From Phlegmacium glaucopus (Eukaryota; Basidiomycota; Agaricomycetes; Agaricales; Cortinariaceae), in assembly GCA_015039465.1 (NCBI GenBank), contig MU130299.1, positions 854,219 to 918,218 on the forward strand: a DNA stretch of 64,000 nucleotides, in the 5' to 3' direction. Each line of letters opens with the position of its first letter. The first letter of the stretch is position 1. Made by a program: the position numbers and the translations under genes. The notes under the pieces are model-generated. The model had not been told where the DNA came from. It saw only the letters and a list, made by a program, of their open reading frames with translations, and searched no databases. Of the stretch, positions 1-14,300 are shown one piece after another.

Positions 1-1236
1 AGGGACCAAGCACTCGTGAGCGAACCATCCTTGAGGATTGTTGATGTTCGAATGGAATAAGGGTCCTGATGAACAAATTGATCAGTATCATATCGATCTT
101 TTAGCGATTGGATTATATCTCACCTCCAACTTCCGTCATGCCGAGGTCAAGGAGTACGGGAAGACCGACTTGTTTAGCCCATTCGATACATTCTGCGCTT
201 GTAGATGCTCCACCGGAGCCGAATACCTTGAATAGTTTGATTGCCTCCATGACACGTGTCTTACGCGCCTCATCTGATTCATTTTTCCATGCCTTCATGA
301 AGCCTTCGAGAACCCAAGGGACACCAGCAAAAGCGGTGGTTTTCTTGGAGATAGCTGTGTCCAAAAGCTGGGAAGGTACGTCGAGATAGCGAGACGCGTT
401 CTTGGCAAGATCCGTTCCAACAGGGTAGGCAGAAGGAATGATACCAAAAACGTAGCATCCAGCAGTCAAGAGCGTAGCTGCGCCAATGTCGTGGGACAAA
501 CCGATGATGTGAGACCATGGCGACCATCCGAGGACACGAAGATGGTTGAAGTCTTGCTGAGGCCAAGTTTTCTTGAACCACGAAAGGCGTGATTGAGAAC
601 CGTTGATGACGTTTTTGTGAGAGATGGGAACGCATTTAACATTGGAAACGGTAGAAGCAGAGGAAGTGTGGAGGTATAAGGCGGTATCTTCTGGAGTGGG
701 AGCAGGGAAAAGGGAGGCAGAAAGCTTGGGTGCCTGATCGAGGTATCTTTGGGAGAGCGCGGTAACGGTGGTATCTTTCAGGTCGAAAGGAAGGCAAGGA
801 AGTGCAAGACCTAGAAGGGTCTCGTCAGCGGCTGACATAAAAGAAATAAGGGGAAAAAAACACCTTTTACAATATTCTGGATGACAGTTTCGGTCGAGGG
901 TACCAATACACAAGTAGGTGCAATGTTGTACAACATACGCTCGAGGATCTCGCGAGGAACATGATAATCTAAAGGAGCAAAGACACCGCCAAGTTTCCAC
1001 GTTGCAAACAAGGTGGCCAAGACGTAGGGGTGATTTTCACTGATGACGGCGACGACAGGTTTGGGGCCGTATTTCTGATGAAGTTCGAGAGCAAGTCCGG
1101 TTGAGATGGCGTCCAGGTCGCCGTACGTCCAGGATTCGTCGCCACACTCGACAACATTACGTTCAACGCCCTCGGATCGGGCGATGGAAACGAAGGTGTC
1201 CAGCAAAGTGTTGTCGCTAGAGATATAAGAAGCCAT
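1..1236 (-). CDS. Adenylation domain of a second, tandem polyketide-synthase-type gene (5' part; runs off the left edge)
   Basis: The start ATG is at 1234-1236 (context ccATGG). Exon 1 encodes residues typical of an AMP-forming acyl-adenylating enzyme, with SENHPYVLA and a WKLGG/APLDYH block. A short intron at about 841-875 joins to the P-loop region (LHTSSAS then VKCVP), WSPWSHIIGLSHD, GVPWVLEGF and the DLGMTEVGG motif. A second intron (gtgaga to tcatcag, about 58-121) restores the frame into GPLFHS, which continues off the window. The protein matches the adenylation domain of the synthase at 14931-23543 closely (by eye more than half of residues identical in exon 1) and has the same first intron position, so the two are paralogues on the same strand. 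Whether KS, AT and later domains follow cannot be seen here. It would activate a carboxylic acid as an acyl-AMP. Identity of the domain is secure; that it is a full PKS is inference. Confidence 0.85.
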
Positions 1237-4200
1237 GGAATTGGTATTATGGATAGCGAGTAGATAGCGAGGAAGAAAGCAAGAAGAAAGCGAGTTTGTA
1301 TATTGAAACTCATGGTCGAATACCGCTATTTAAGCGATTAAGGAAAGGTTCGGAAGTAAGATTCGAAATTGGGCCGCACATGGTCCTGAGGACCGGTGTC
1401 TGGTCTATTCCATGAAGGTGGCTGACGCTTATCATGGATGCTGGAACCGTGTATTGTGAAGGAGACTGTTTCGCCAGTCAAGATAGAAATGTTTGCAGTC
1501 ACCCTCCGAATAACCAGATCGCGATTGGCTTCTTCCGGGGCAAGACCGGTTAAAGTAATTGTAAGTGGGCCAAGTCAGCCTCGTTATTTGGACTGGACTG
1601 ACAGCCAGCCAAACCTGGGTCAGCGTAAAATATAGCACTGCCTAGATATGCCTGTCTATAATAGCATTATTAGAACTCGACTTGAACATCCAAGAAAACT
1701 ACAAATATACTAGTCCGCAAGTTGAAAGAAGGCCAAGTTGATTGCGTTAAAATGACTTGTAAACAGATACCTGCTCTGGAAGGTCGAACCTGACCAAGAA
1801 ACGGTCTAGCCATCGATGGACGCGAAATTAAATTCAAATTGTCGACTCGGAGTATGCATTTCAAATTCTTGACAGGGAATAATTTGACCTGTCGGATTAG
1901 TCACGACTTTGTAGTAATTTGTAACACAATCGCGGCCGCCAACTAGCCGGGATGCCGTGACTGAGAGCCGACGGCAGCAAACTTGTTGTAACTCAATTTA
2001 TAACTTCCACAACGATTTTAACATCTCATTTTTGCTGAAAGTCTATCCACAATATCATAGGCTCCCATTTCACGCAATATAATTTAATGTTAAGCTTAAA
2101 ATGAACCTGGAGGGATGAATTACTGACAGAATATCATCTAAGGCACCAGAGAAAATAATAGACGTTACATATCTACAGGTTCTTCAGCAAAATGAGGTCT
2201 GAAAGAGCTATAAATTTAGCTACAGGACCCTGGTTCGATTCACATTTTTGCCATTTTCGTCGGACTAATTCTGGCTTCACCCGTCAACAATATGTTTCGA
2301 ACCTCACCTTCTTTGCCACATAAAAACAGACGAAGGTCGTACGTTTGTTGGTACCAAACATACCAAACATGGTGAACGGCCAGGTTCCTACGCATAAAAG
2401 GTCTAATTCACAGGTCATGTATAGATCCCTAATCTCCAGGCCGCCCAGCTTCCTCTCCGCCTTTAGTAACATATTGACACAACATCCATCCCGGTTCGTA
2501 CGCACACCGATCGGGCAGCCGCATGCTTGCCGACCAAACCTGATTCATAATTGGACCTTGGCATGATTTTCTCCCTTTCTTACGCACTTTTGGATCGGAC
2601 GTATAGGTCAACAAAATTCATCGCATTCAGATCGGCATATGCCGGGTCACGAAATCTTGTTTCAAAGTTGGTCAAATTTTCGTTTACTGCCAATCTTTTG
2701 TGCAAACGGATGTAAACCACCCCGAACAGATATATGGTTACTATTACCCAGTTCCAGTTAATATTATCGAGTCTCTATTCCATTCGATTAGACATCCCAC
2801 GCTCCCGCTTCAACAATAAACCTACTGGTCTAATAATTAGAGCAATCCCAATAATAAATATCAGCTTTAGCTAGGCTTTAGTGCGATCCAAAGCCAGTAA
2901 TATATGTGCCTGCAGATCCAGATATTTCCTGCGACACATAAGTGAAAAGGCTACCGTTTCCTAAACTGGATGGAAGTTGGAACAAAACCCCTGTAATCTG
3001 CGCATGCGAACGCCGAAAATGAGTAAAAATCGCAAGTTGATAGTCATCAAAAGCCGTTCAAGCTTTCAAAGCACTGTACACTCTGGCATTTCCGCCGAAC
3101 ACTCTGGCATGTAGCACCAGCGCGGCGGCGAAACCTCTGAGATTAAAGAATCCATCAAGGTTCTTATTTATTAGTAAACCAGAGGACAAAAATCAAGAAC
3201 TCTACCGCAATCGTCGAATTGCTCTGACCGACCAACCAAGTACCGGTGAATAATTTGTACCCCAATATGCGATGAAGCGATAATCAAAATCTAGAGCCAT
3301 CGATGATTATTATCACTGGAAGCGAATAAGGAAATACCACATTTCCTACCCATTCAACGGCGCTTGGTTGTGCAAGGTCAATTCAATAGGAACGCTCCAT
3401 CAATAGAGAATGGACATAAAGATGTAAAGATTATATTATCATGATCTTACTCGGTGTTCATTGATACTAAGGTCCACTGCCTCATAACTCAGTGAACACG
3501 GGTAATCTTCAGGTCCGGATACTATGTACGGACAACAGCGAAGGATAATCCGCACCGAACCCAAGATGATGTTGCGCGGCAAGAGGCCTTTGTGAGACGA
3601 TCCCACTCCGAGTCGACTGCCCGGAAAGGAAGAATGAGAAGATTTAGCTGGACGCGATGCCACGGGATGGCAGAGTAATAAAACATATGGCTTTGGGCCT
3701 TAGACGCCGAAATGAAACTAAACAGAGTAGCGATCGTCACATTGTCAAACCCGTGCGCTAGCGTCGCGCAAGGATAGGAGTTATGCACGGGCCAAGGCAA
3801 AGACTTGCTGATCAAATAGTAAACATTCTTCACCTTGTCAAACCCGTGCGTTTGCGTCGCGCAAGGAACAGGAGTTATGTATAGACCGAGGCAAGACTTG
3901 CTGATTAAAGACTAGCAGTTATAGTACAAGTTGTATCCCAACAGCCATGTGCCTATGACTAACATCTGTAAAGTTTAATTCATAGTGCAGATGGCAACTG
4001 AACACATCCCTCCTCTCCTATGAGGATAAGCTACCACCTATACAACGATTTCTTGTATATCCATTGGTCAAGTTCAACCTATACGTCAGAGACCGACAGA
4101 TCGTGGTTTATTTATAACTTGTGCCGAGTCAATAACTCCACATATTAAGAACAAAGGGTTCTAAATCACGTACCCTCCGATACAGCGCAAACTCATCATC

Positions 4201-7200
4201 CAGTAATTCCCGAAATCAGGAGGAAGCGTACCTATCGAACTGATCGAAACCGAGCAAAACAGCATCTGGAAGATGCGAAGAACATCCAATGAGTACACAA
4301 GTCGAGCAGCTGATCGAAAAAGACCATCATTACACCGAGTTAATTGTATCAAGAACCGTTGCCAGTAAATGATGCGAGCAACATCATGATGGCGCGTAAG
4401 AAAAAGTTCAATTTTGTCTTCATTATGCGTTGGTTCTCTTGGGAATCACATCTTTTTATTTTAGGGCAGTTATGATAATCAGTTGTATCTGCGCGGACAT
4501 CTTAAAGAATCTCTTGTTAGAAATTTCGAGTAGGGCTGCATGAAACAAAAATGGGAAATCTCTGCCCCACCATTTCCCACCACATTCTTCCTAAACGTTC
4601 CTAAACGTAAGACAGACCCTCAAAAGGCTGTTGAGAAGGATGCTCCGAAGACCCCCAGTTTGGCCAATTCAGCCTCGATAGCGCGATAATATTATCCGTC
4701 ACCGCTGCCAGTGGTTGACTCTCATAATGCATCATGAAATGGTCCTTCTCAGCATTATACATTATGAGAACTTCTAGGTTGTTGAGGGGGGGGGGAATGA
4801 CTTGCTCCGTGAGCTTCGGTTTATTTTCTATTGCGACCTCCTGATTATAATATTCTTACTCGGAATACTACTTCCGACTTGGTCAATAGAGCATCCCGGC
4901 GAACTTACCTTGGACCGACGACCAGAACTTGGGCATAGCCTCTGACCAAGTTGCTTTTAGAATCCTGCTGCCAGTTGGCTGCATCAATACAATATAGTCC
5001 TTTGGTGGGGTGACTAGTGAGTTGTATACTACTAGTCTCACGAAGGCAACCCATATAATGATGGAAGACAAATCGTTCCATCAAAAGTGAGTTGTCATAC
5101 TAGTCTGAAGATGTGAATATCTTCTATCTTCGCACACACAAAGTCAATGCACTTGCAGGCCAGACCCTCTACTGATTGTCTTCTAGCCAATATTTAAGAT
5201 TAAATAAATTTATCATGTCGAACAAATTCGAAACATAAACCAAGATAAATAATTACTCGGTCTTTCGGCATTCGGTTGAAGCCGACGGGGAGTAGGAACT
5301 TCAGGTTACCCTGCGCTTGTTATCAACTTGAACGGCCCAATGGCTCTCTCGGCGCTCCTGCTCGCTGCAGTTTATCTAATGAGGGAAAAAATGAGAGCGA
5401 AATCTTCAGAATCTCGCTTCTGTATGAAAAAAACTCCGACCACTAGTAGCAGCAAACGTAGGATACTTCTTTTGTTCAGGCTGTCTGGGACGGGACTGGT
5501 TAAGGCTGCTGGAGCTGCCTTTGGGCCTAGAACGCGGCGTATGATTCCTCGATTCCCCCGTCTGTGAACGAACATCGTGACAATGCGGAAGTGGGTGTAT
5601 TAGGGCGATGGTAGTAGGGGTCAAAAAGAGAAGATAAGACGCCTCCCCCGCCTTGAAGGTGGCCCCACCGTCTTCCCACCATCCCTCTAGTGCCGATGGA
5701 AGCTAAATCATTGCGTTTTGCTTTCCTTCTAGGCCCGGTCATCACCCATCCTACATATGACTACGGCTGGATATCTATACAGAACCTCTTCTCAAATGCG
5801 ATTTAACAACATTCCGGGCTTTGCTCGCAGAAAATTTGTTCGAATCCTTGGCACCACCAGACAGTCCCGCATGCTCTCCTTCATCGATATACTTTCCAAA
5901 GGCATCTCGGGTTAATTTCTAGTAACCACAACGTTTGATCACATCAATCCGATTCAATCGAGGGTTACAAAAAATTATATGATACCCGAGAGGCTCCATA
6001 GATGACCAAATACTACTGCCGCTCGTCGACCCTCCTCGCCATCTCCAAGACGGCACTGCGAGTACGATTTGTTCAACGGCCGAATCGTGGAAAAGATACA
6101 GAAGGTTCTTATGATTTTTCCATCAATTCAAGTCGAATATCTGGTTCCATGCCGGCGAAACCACCTCTGACTACATAATGACATACATCTATGCCTTGTG
6201 CATCAAAGTAAATGATCGGACCATCGGTTCTAGCGTTGCTTGGACTACCATGCCTGTCGATAAACCATTGTACCTCGCGGTGAGTCCTGGTTCTTTGTTG
6301 CTGCATCCATGGTCTGGACATTAGACTTGAAATTTTGAAATTTTGAAGGTTCCAGCCTACGTCACAACTGTGTAAATATTCTGAAATAATAAGATCCGGT
6401 GCCGGGTGCTTTCAGTTCCCAGACCTCGTCTATTGCGCGAACGTGACCACGCTGGTCCACACTCGCTGTGCATGTCATGCTCGGGCCGACGCAAGCCAAC
6501 CACAAGAGGATTCTGACAGAATCTGACCAGGTGGAGAGTTGTGACTATTACCTAGGCATAGCGGGGGATATATCCTCTGGGCCTCCCTTGGGAAAAATGT
6601 CTCCACAGTCAGTCCCCCACTTCACACGACTACCTTGCCGCCGTTCCATTGCTCACCAGAAGTTCCGTTCCGTGCGAAAGTTATTTTGAATTCGCCATGA
6701 TTTGGGTAGTTCATGTCATTATTGTTAATGCGGAAGTCGTGTTTGGCAGTTATGACCTTTCGTGGGATTAGATCCGGAATGCTTTGTTTTTCAAGAGGTC
6801 GACCATAGAATAAAGTAAGAATCCTACCAGATACTTGCGACCATTGGCGGATTTATGCGAACCGCGAAGTTCTCGACGTGTATCGCCGGATGTCAGGAGC
6901 GTCCTGATCACCTAGATGAACTACTGGGACGCAAACCACGAGGCGTGGTCATGGGAACTGCCAATATATATCCGCCTACTGTGTGGGGGGAATAATTCTT
7001 GGCACGAGCCAGTTGGCCGGATAGGAGGAACATGTAAGTGGCAGGTGTAAAATGGGAGCACTGCTGAGGGAACTTGACTCATGGTTCCTGGCGCTGTAAG
7101 ATATATATATTCATACCTGACCCAGGACTCAGGCCTCAGGACTTTTGCATTTCTAAGAACAGCTTCCAAGTACAGCATAAATACACTCCTCGAGTCAAGA

Positions 7201-10200
7201 ATGCTCGTCTGCCTGATCAATGAAATAGTTATTGAGAGCTGCCATCGAAGCAGAATCTAAACATTACTTATCGGAGTACCAAAGTTCAATCTCTAATCCA
7301 CATGTGCATGAGCAGCCAATTGCTTTCACGAAAAACCGGAAGGTACATGAGCGACATGACGTCTGATCTAAGGAGACTTCCAGAAATTTTCGTGAGTAAT
7401 CATTATAGCTATACCTAGCCGGAGAATCGGCAGTTCTTTAGCCAGGTAATGCTGAGCAAAGCCCAGCGTCCAACCGAGAGTCACTCAACCAACTTGGCAC
7501 CCCCGCAATCTGGCCTTCTCCAAAGATTGGGGAAATGTCAGCTAAGGCAAAAGGGTGGCTTGGGGAAACGGATTTGGATGAATTTCGAGCCGACGACAAA
7601 GTTCTCAGCCGGGGGATAACCTGACCGCTTGCCCTTCCAGTACTGTTTAGGATTAAAGATCGTATGCCAGCGCGCTATCGCACATAGCTGATCGGAGAGA
7701 TATCACGACCCGCCAGTAGGGTAGTTTACAGTTGGGAGTGTACATCTGCTGTGCAGACAGAGTTTTCGTCTCAGCTCGAAAGCCTCCAAAACGGCAGCAA
7801 ATGATGGAACTCTGCCCAGGCTGGAAACAGCCTGGGAGAGATATCTGACGTGTCTATTGTAACAAGACGTAGACTGAACCATAGCTTCAGATACCTCGAA
7901 ATTAGAGTTCGTGATGACCATGGTCATCGGATAGCCTAACAAGTTGTCATTGCTAACCATCATCGATGCATCATCCCCCAGTCCAAATTCGCTAAATTAA
8001 TGATGTCAGTGAGGGATTTAAAACACAGCGAAGCGACCAAAGGAGCTTCATGAGACAGCTGCCTATGAGAAAATCAAACGCCATGGTCAATGTAGACCCG
8101 TTGACAGGTAATATCATTTTCAGTTGAAAGCTGCCGTGACTTGGTCACGATGGAAGTCACGGTGGGAATTGAAAATACCAATCAACAGGTTCGATTCTCC
8201 GCGGACAGTGCGTTGATTGAGCACATGAAAAAAAGCTTGTTCTCACTCAGGCTAAAGTAGCCGCTCGTCTCGCGGGCTATTCTTACTGTTAGGTCTCGAG
8301 CTCGCGAGAGAGCGGCTGCCGGAAAAGTTGGTCGGTGATCTCGGGGACCACTGATTAACCCCAAGATTGGGTTCGCTAAGCAGTCGTGTCACATTTTCGT
8401 CACAAGCAATAATTGATGTAGATACTAGACACGAAAACTTGAACATGATACAAAAACTAAGTACTTATGAGCCTTATGAGCACAATTCCAAATGAAACTG
8501 GAAAGTACACATTCACATAACTAAAAAAATAATACAGCCAAACAACGTTAAATCGGTGCAGATCGCTATGCAAAAGGTACTTTTATATAAAAATCAGTTG
8601 AAAAAGGCAAAAGCCACGAGGCATCAGAGATGTCAGACTTGAACGACAGATTTAAATAAGCTTGAATTAGTGTTGAGATTGGTTCTAGCTTTGGTGATCG
8701 TCGTCGTCATGTGTTCTTTCTACTATCCTGCTTTTGAACATTCAGATTCTCTAAAGAAAATGAAGGAGACTTAATTATAAACTAGTACCGTGACCCAAGT
8801 AAATAGCCGGCTTTGTACAGATAAAGAGATAAAGTGTCCAGCCTAACTTTTTACTCCCAGGCTTTTTGCTATTCCTTCTAGTAGAAATACTCACATTTTG
8901 ACGAAAGGAACAAATTGTCAAGCCGGTTTGTTATGATAATTCTCACAAACTAACACAGTGTGTGATTTCATCTGTGCACGAGCCACTATGGCAGGAACCT
9001 TTAACCTGATATGGAAGGTACTCCGGATATGGCATATTGCGCCACAAAAGTTTCATCAATTTTGTGACAAATTTCTTGACGGTTGTGAGTGGAAAGGTAC
9101 AGGCTGCAGCGGCCTCATGTCGACACAATATGTTCTAGTTTCGATGCTCTGCGTTCCTGTGGCCAATGCACTGTGCAATTTGGCATGTAGTGGCGCCATA
9201 TACCCGAGGCCGGCCATATCGCAACTTCCATCATCCAGGCGAGTGGTAAAACTTGAAGAATGCGCAGTGCGTACTGACGTCGGCCGCATATCATGATCAT
9301 ATCATTACACACGGATGACGTACTAAAGATGTGTTAAAGGTGGATCCTCCGAGTCACCGCCGAAGGCGGCAGTCCTCAACCCGCAAGCTTTGACGCTATA
9401 TTGAACCTGGCAGAACACAGGCGTCTTTAGAGCCGCCTTATGTACGCGGCAATGGAGTACCTGATCTTATGAATCTAATCTTCAAGGTATGTAGTTAACG
9501 CGTATCGACTCCACTGCCACATATATGTGGTTGCACATGGTTTTGCCTTGAAATTACTTCGAACTCTCCACCAACGTCAGTACAAATTTCCCACCCTATT
9601 GAGCCATTCATGTCCTCAACTGCTCAAACTAACATCCAAAACCATTTCAAACTTGTCTAATGATATCCCCACAAACTCTAGCACCTCAAGGTTGACAGGA
9701 CACAGGACTCAGGAGGTGATGGAAATGCGGTCACGGTGGTTATAATCGAAGTTTGAAGGGTATATTCTATCCCTTGTGTATTAGTTTCGATTCGCCGTTC
9801 ATCGTGCGGGGACGAAGTGCTTAAGAGCATCGATGGCTGAAAACGGGTGGCTTGTGTGTGTGTGTAACGGGAGTACTAGGTGGAAGCAGAAATAAGCCCT
9901 GGCAGGAAGCAAAGGGTCATGAGTGGTCAGACAGACACCACATATAAACACACGTAACATGCAAATAATATATGTATGCCTACTATTTTTGCATGCCTAA
10001 AGTTGTGTCAGTGAAGCCTACTGCTTGTTTCAAATATATATTTAAAAGCCGCAATATGGTCGTGTGCTTGTTAGGCTTATAAAAATTTGATAAAAATAGT
10101 GAGATGCTGGGATAAGCATCGACTGTTGACTAATAAATATTAAGTAGACATGTGGTTGTTTAGAACCTAGCTTGATAGATCAAGCTGACAGTCGTGCCAC

Positions 10201-10703
10201 CTTTGGCCTACCATCGAGCGTTGTAGGATAGCTCTTGCAGCTTCGAGGAAGAGTTACTATGGCGGATTGCGTACCCGAATACCGAAGAACGTGCGTGGTA
10301 AGTATACGGATTGACCCAAATTGGAAATGGACGCCAATGCCATACGCGATGCTCCAAAAACAAAGAAGATGATTTGATCTTTTTGTGTACTCTCTAGTAA
10401 TAAATTATCAGTAAAGAAGAGGACGTACGTAGCTATGCGAAACGAGCCTGATTGGATAAATTAGAGTCAGATTTTTCCCAGCAAAGGTCCGATCATCCCC
10501 ATTTTCTTTTCATACCTTTCTCTTGATGTGCTTCAATTTCCCTGTTCCTTCAGCATTTACGTTCTCTACCCTAGTTTAAAAAGACCACTACTGTGCCTCT
10601 CTCCCGGCAACCCCTCTAATACCTCCCACTCTAAATCTCCCAAACTCAAACTTCATTTGGTCATCCAACTCAAGCCCCAACCAACCCACATATCCCCCAG
10701 CTC
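1237..10703. other. Gene-poor stretch upstream of the adenylation-domain gene
   Basis: About 9.5 kb with no open frame that I can attach to a protein family. Only short frames (under about 115 codons) occur, with no recognisable motifs and no convincing splice chains. The AT-rich 5' flank of the adenylation gene has a ttaaatag box about 90 bp upstream of its ATG. Visible low-complexity features are a poly-G run near 4782-4793, a tandem 93-bp repeat at 3742-3910 and a short (gt)n run near 9855. Possible explanations are relic repeats, long untranslated or non-coding RNA, or lost cluster genes; I cannot choose between them. Confidence 0.5.
3742..3910. repeat. Two-copy tandem repeat, period 93 bp
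   Basis: The unit begins ttgtcaaacccgtgcg at 3742 and again at 3835. It continues through gcgtcgcgcaagga, ggagttatg and acttgctgat in both copies, with several substitutions between them. No coding potential was seen. Confidence 0.8.
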
Positions 10704-11340
10704 ATGCAGCTTTCGAATATAACTTCAAATCCCCAAAAAATCGTTCGTCTCCCAACACATTATCCAATGGGATCAAAAGGTCGAGCTGTACCGCGGGTCG
10801 TGTGCTGCGCTATCCCCATTGCAAGAGCGGCTGGCAAAGTACTCGTCGTAACAAGTCGAAAGCAACCAAATAATTGGCTTTGTGAGTCTTTCTTTAACCT
10901 TTCAAAAGTCCTTCGTGTCTGGGTGCTCAATGTATATCCAGTACCTAAAGGTGGTTGGGAACCCTCAGATGTGCAGCTAGAGGCTGCCGCCTCTCGTGAG
11001 GCCTTGGAAGAAGGTCCTACCCTTTATTCCTTTTACCGTCTCCTCACCTCCTGATTGTCGTCTCCCTTCTCTTTAACTCTTCCTACTCCCCCTTTCTGTC
11101 ATGTCCTTCCCTCTTTAAACAGCCGGCGTACGAGGTACCATCACGCGATACGTGATCACAATCCCAACACCCTCAGCCACAGTACATTTTTACGAGCTGG
11201 ACGTCGTGGGCCTCGACCACGACTGGCTAGAAAGTCACCAACGGAAACGGGAATGGGTAGATTATGCCGAGGCTATTAGGAGGCTGGAATGGAAAGCTGA
11301 ACTCGCACAAGGCTTGAAATCATCGACGCTTGCTCGTTAA
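10704..11340 (+). CDS. Nudix hydrolase, diphosphoinositol polyphosphate phosphohydrolase (Aps1/DIPP) type
   Basis: Three exons that I assembled by splice sites: 10704-10881, 10942-11013 and 11123-11340, giving about 155 residues. Exon 1 ends NNWL, exon 2 opens with LPKGGWE, and the Nudix box is completed across the second intron as REALEEAGVRG. The REx2EExG core that binds the metal ions is intact. The downstream HKRxxEWV-like stretch (HQRKREWVDYAEA) is typical of fungal members that hydrolyse diphosphoinositol polyphosphates and diadenosine polyphosphates. An alternative start at 10767 (MGSKGR) would shorten the N-terminus by 21 residues. The protein should be soluble and cytosolic or nuclear. 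It is the only recognisable gene between the two adenylation-domain genes, and nothing links it to their pathway. Family call is firm; substrate is inference. Confidence 0.85.
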
Positions 11341-14300
11341 CAGGACCGATCCACAGTTTTCTCCGATACCTCGAGGCGCCCCGGCCCGTATACCATCAAA
11401 TTTCGGCACTTTCTGTTCACCGCTGATCATCTACCAAAGAAGCACCAACTTTTGACTCAGACGTTGTCTTGCATTTTTTCTTTCGGGCCCACATTGCCAA
11501 TTAAGTATTTCTCTAGAAAGCGTCTCTCGCTCTCTCTCTCTGAGTCCTCAATCCAATCAACAGAGCTCTCCATTTCACGTATTCTTTTTTGTTTACTTTA
11601 TGATTCCTCTAACTTCTTCGTTGGGATCCTCGTTCTCATTGATCCAACTACAGCGTTGACATTTAACAACACAGCAATATTTTATCCAGTCGGCGTGGCG
11701 TAACCACGCACACATACCTATATTCCCTCTCGCTCTTTTTGTCAACGCTAGCTAGATTTTACACTACAATTGTTTTTCTCTCATCAATCACATACCAATA
11801 TATATATTATTGAGCATACATATGCCTTAGAGTTTATTATTATTATTTTCTTCCCCTTGTAGATCCTTTCTGTCCGGGATATCCCTTTTACCCATCAATA
11901 TATATAGGTTGTAAGAACAATGAAAAAATCTTTACGAAGTATGTTCGGTTAGTTCCTCCCGATCGGCAGAACCTTGTACAGGACGTTATTTTGCACCACT
12001 GCGGCATGCGGCAAGACACTTCGGGCAAGTACACCAATTGGGAGCATGGAGCGCTGACAACTTTCGATGATGCTTATCCTACTTTCGTTTCGTGTGTGAA
12101 TGCCATGAGGGTGTTGTGTGTGTCATCCACAAATATCTTCCTAGTAGTACATGAGTCATAATACCAACTTCATCCATCGAAGTCTGGGTATCATTAGGAT
12201 ACATCTAAGCTTCAATGATAAAATAAGAGATGCCTAAATCCTGTAATCATTTTTGGCAGTCTTTTTTTAAAACACTCACACAACATTCGCTTTTTGCCGG
12301 GGTCAAGGATCTGGATAGATGGATTAAGGTGAATAGGTGAAAACTGATGACGTTTGAAAATTTGAACGCTTGAACGCGTAGCTACCTGTAGCCACTAGGT
12401 TGGGGGGTAGGTATAGCACCCGCTTAAACTTATTTCGAAAATCTATTTTTATTGCACTGTAGCAATATGTCAAACGCATCGGGCGCATCGGAGCAAGATA
12501 ATGAGCTTGCCTAACGGACAGAAAAAAAAAGATTTTATTTACTTTTCGTACTACACTCCTAAATGTCGTCAAAAATAGTACTATATGATAACATGAATAA
12601 TAGTGAGATTCGCTTGCATGATGTGACACGCTTACATACCGCATCTTTTGTTTCCTAAAGTCTTGAATGAATAGCGGTGATTTGGAGGCATTTGAGAAAG
12701 GAGGGAGTAGAGGAGAGTGTTGATGAACCCCTGTTTACTAATACAAACACGTGACGAAAACCTACCAAGAAAAACCGAAACTGAAAATATATTCTACCCG
12801 TGTTGTTTTTCAAATCCTTGTCCCTCGATCAAAGAGGAACCTCCCTTACGGTGACTGTAACATAATCACCGATGCAACGGCGAACGCATATCTCAAGACA
12901 CCTTGCTCAAACGTTCAAACGTTCAATTCCCGGTGCCTCGTCTTTGGATCCTGTTGCCTGTATAAGTCGTTCTGCACCATATCGACTTTCGAATCCTCTT
13001 TTGCTATCTGCACAATTTCTTCTTCGTGTTCTATCTCTTAGGTTCCCGGGATCTGAACAGTGGGCCGGTGATGTCTAAGTTGAAGGAGCCAATCAGAGCT
13101 CGGCCCGAGATTCATTTCTCCTCTCATGTATCTCGAATTCTTCTCGGCTCAAGCGCTCAATATTGAATATTGAGTCGTTGCCAATTTTAATCAACGAGCA
13201 AAAGATTTGTCAATCGTTTACCTTGGCTGTAAATAGTCCCATGCCAGCTGGCAGTGAGGTATATTTTCATATCGACAACAAAGCATCTCCAAAAATTTAC
13301 ATAACCGCCGAGAAAACAGCGAACGCAGGTCCAGACTCGGTGACACAAACCAGTTCTTGGGCCATAGTTTTCCGAGAAACAAGGGACACTAATCATATCT
13401 AGGGAAGATAATCTTCTTCTTACAGCCCGAACCTGCAATTTTTTACACAAAAATAGGACTCGAGCATATGCAAGGTTGATGCACGTTCGACTTTCATGAT
13501 CAACAAGCCTCAAGTTAATCATGAATCGCATCGAATTTAGTTAAGCAGCCCTGGAAGCCTTCCCAAGGTGATCAACATTTTGTTCCACTGGAAGTTCCAG
13601 TGTTAATACCATTATTAGTAGCGGTCAAAGCAGGGCGATTATTGCACGATTAAGTTGCAGATTATTGAGCACTTAATCGCCTCAAAAATCGTACAACCTT
13701 TTGACCGTACGATCTTTTCATAACTACTATAGTTGAATAATCTTGCATCTTGCATCAAGAATCACGGCAAGAACCGTCGACGATTATTGCGAAATCCGCC
13801 ATATTATTGTTATCTGAGCTCGATGATCACCAAATAATCGTCCAAAAACCGCCTATCGTGACCGCTACTATTAAGGCATTTAGCAGTAATACGTACTACG
13901 TTATAGGCCTCACTGCCAGTAGCATATTAGCCTGAGATTCCAACACTCTTATCTACAGCCAATTAGTATGAATAGCCGAATCACCTTATTCTCGTATACT
14001 ACTATCCTGACCGCCGGCGGCAGTTGCTGAAGCTACGGCCGTTATTAATAATAGGCGTCGTGGCCAAGCTTGCAGGCACGGTTTACTGCCCAACAATTAT
14101 GCATTTGGTTGTAATAGCTGCTCTGCAGATATGTCTGAGTTGCATATTAGTATTCACCTGGCTATGACTCAATGAACTCACTGCGCCGACTGAGGTCGAC
14201 GCCAGGAGTAGCCCGAATGGTCAATTCACAATAAAAACGATGAGTAGGAAAATATGACATCAAAGGTTAAGCGCAAAGCCAGAATTTATGTAAGATAAGA

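Noticed and set aside
279..635. 118-codon frame inside the left adenylation-domain gene, and similar overlapping frames across the synthase
   Set aside because: Shadow frames of well-supported exons; no family motifs.
2229..2241. tRNA B-box-like ggttcgattc
   Set aside because: No A box or acceptor-stem pairing at the right distance; same for ggttcgattc at 8187 and gttcgaatcc at 5838.
6109..6321. 70-codon minus frame with an ordinary-looking composition
   Set aside because: No recognisable motif, no splice partners, no homologous repeat in the window; not enough to call a gene.
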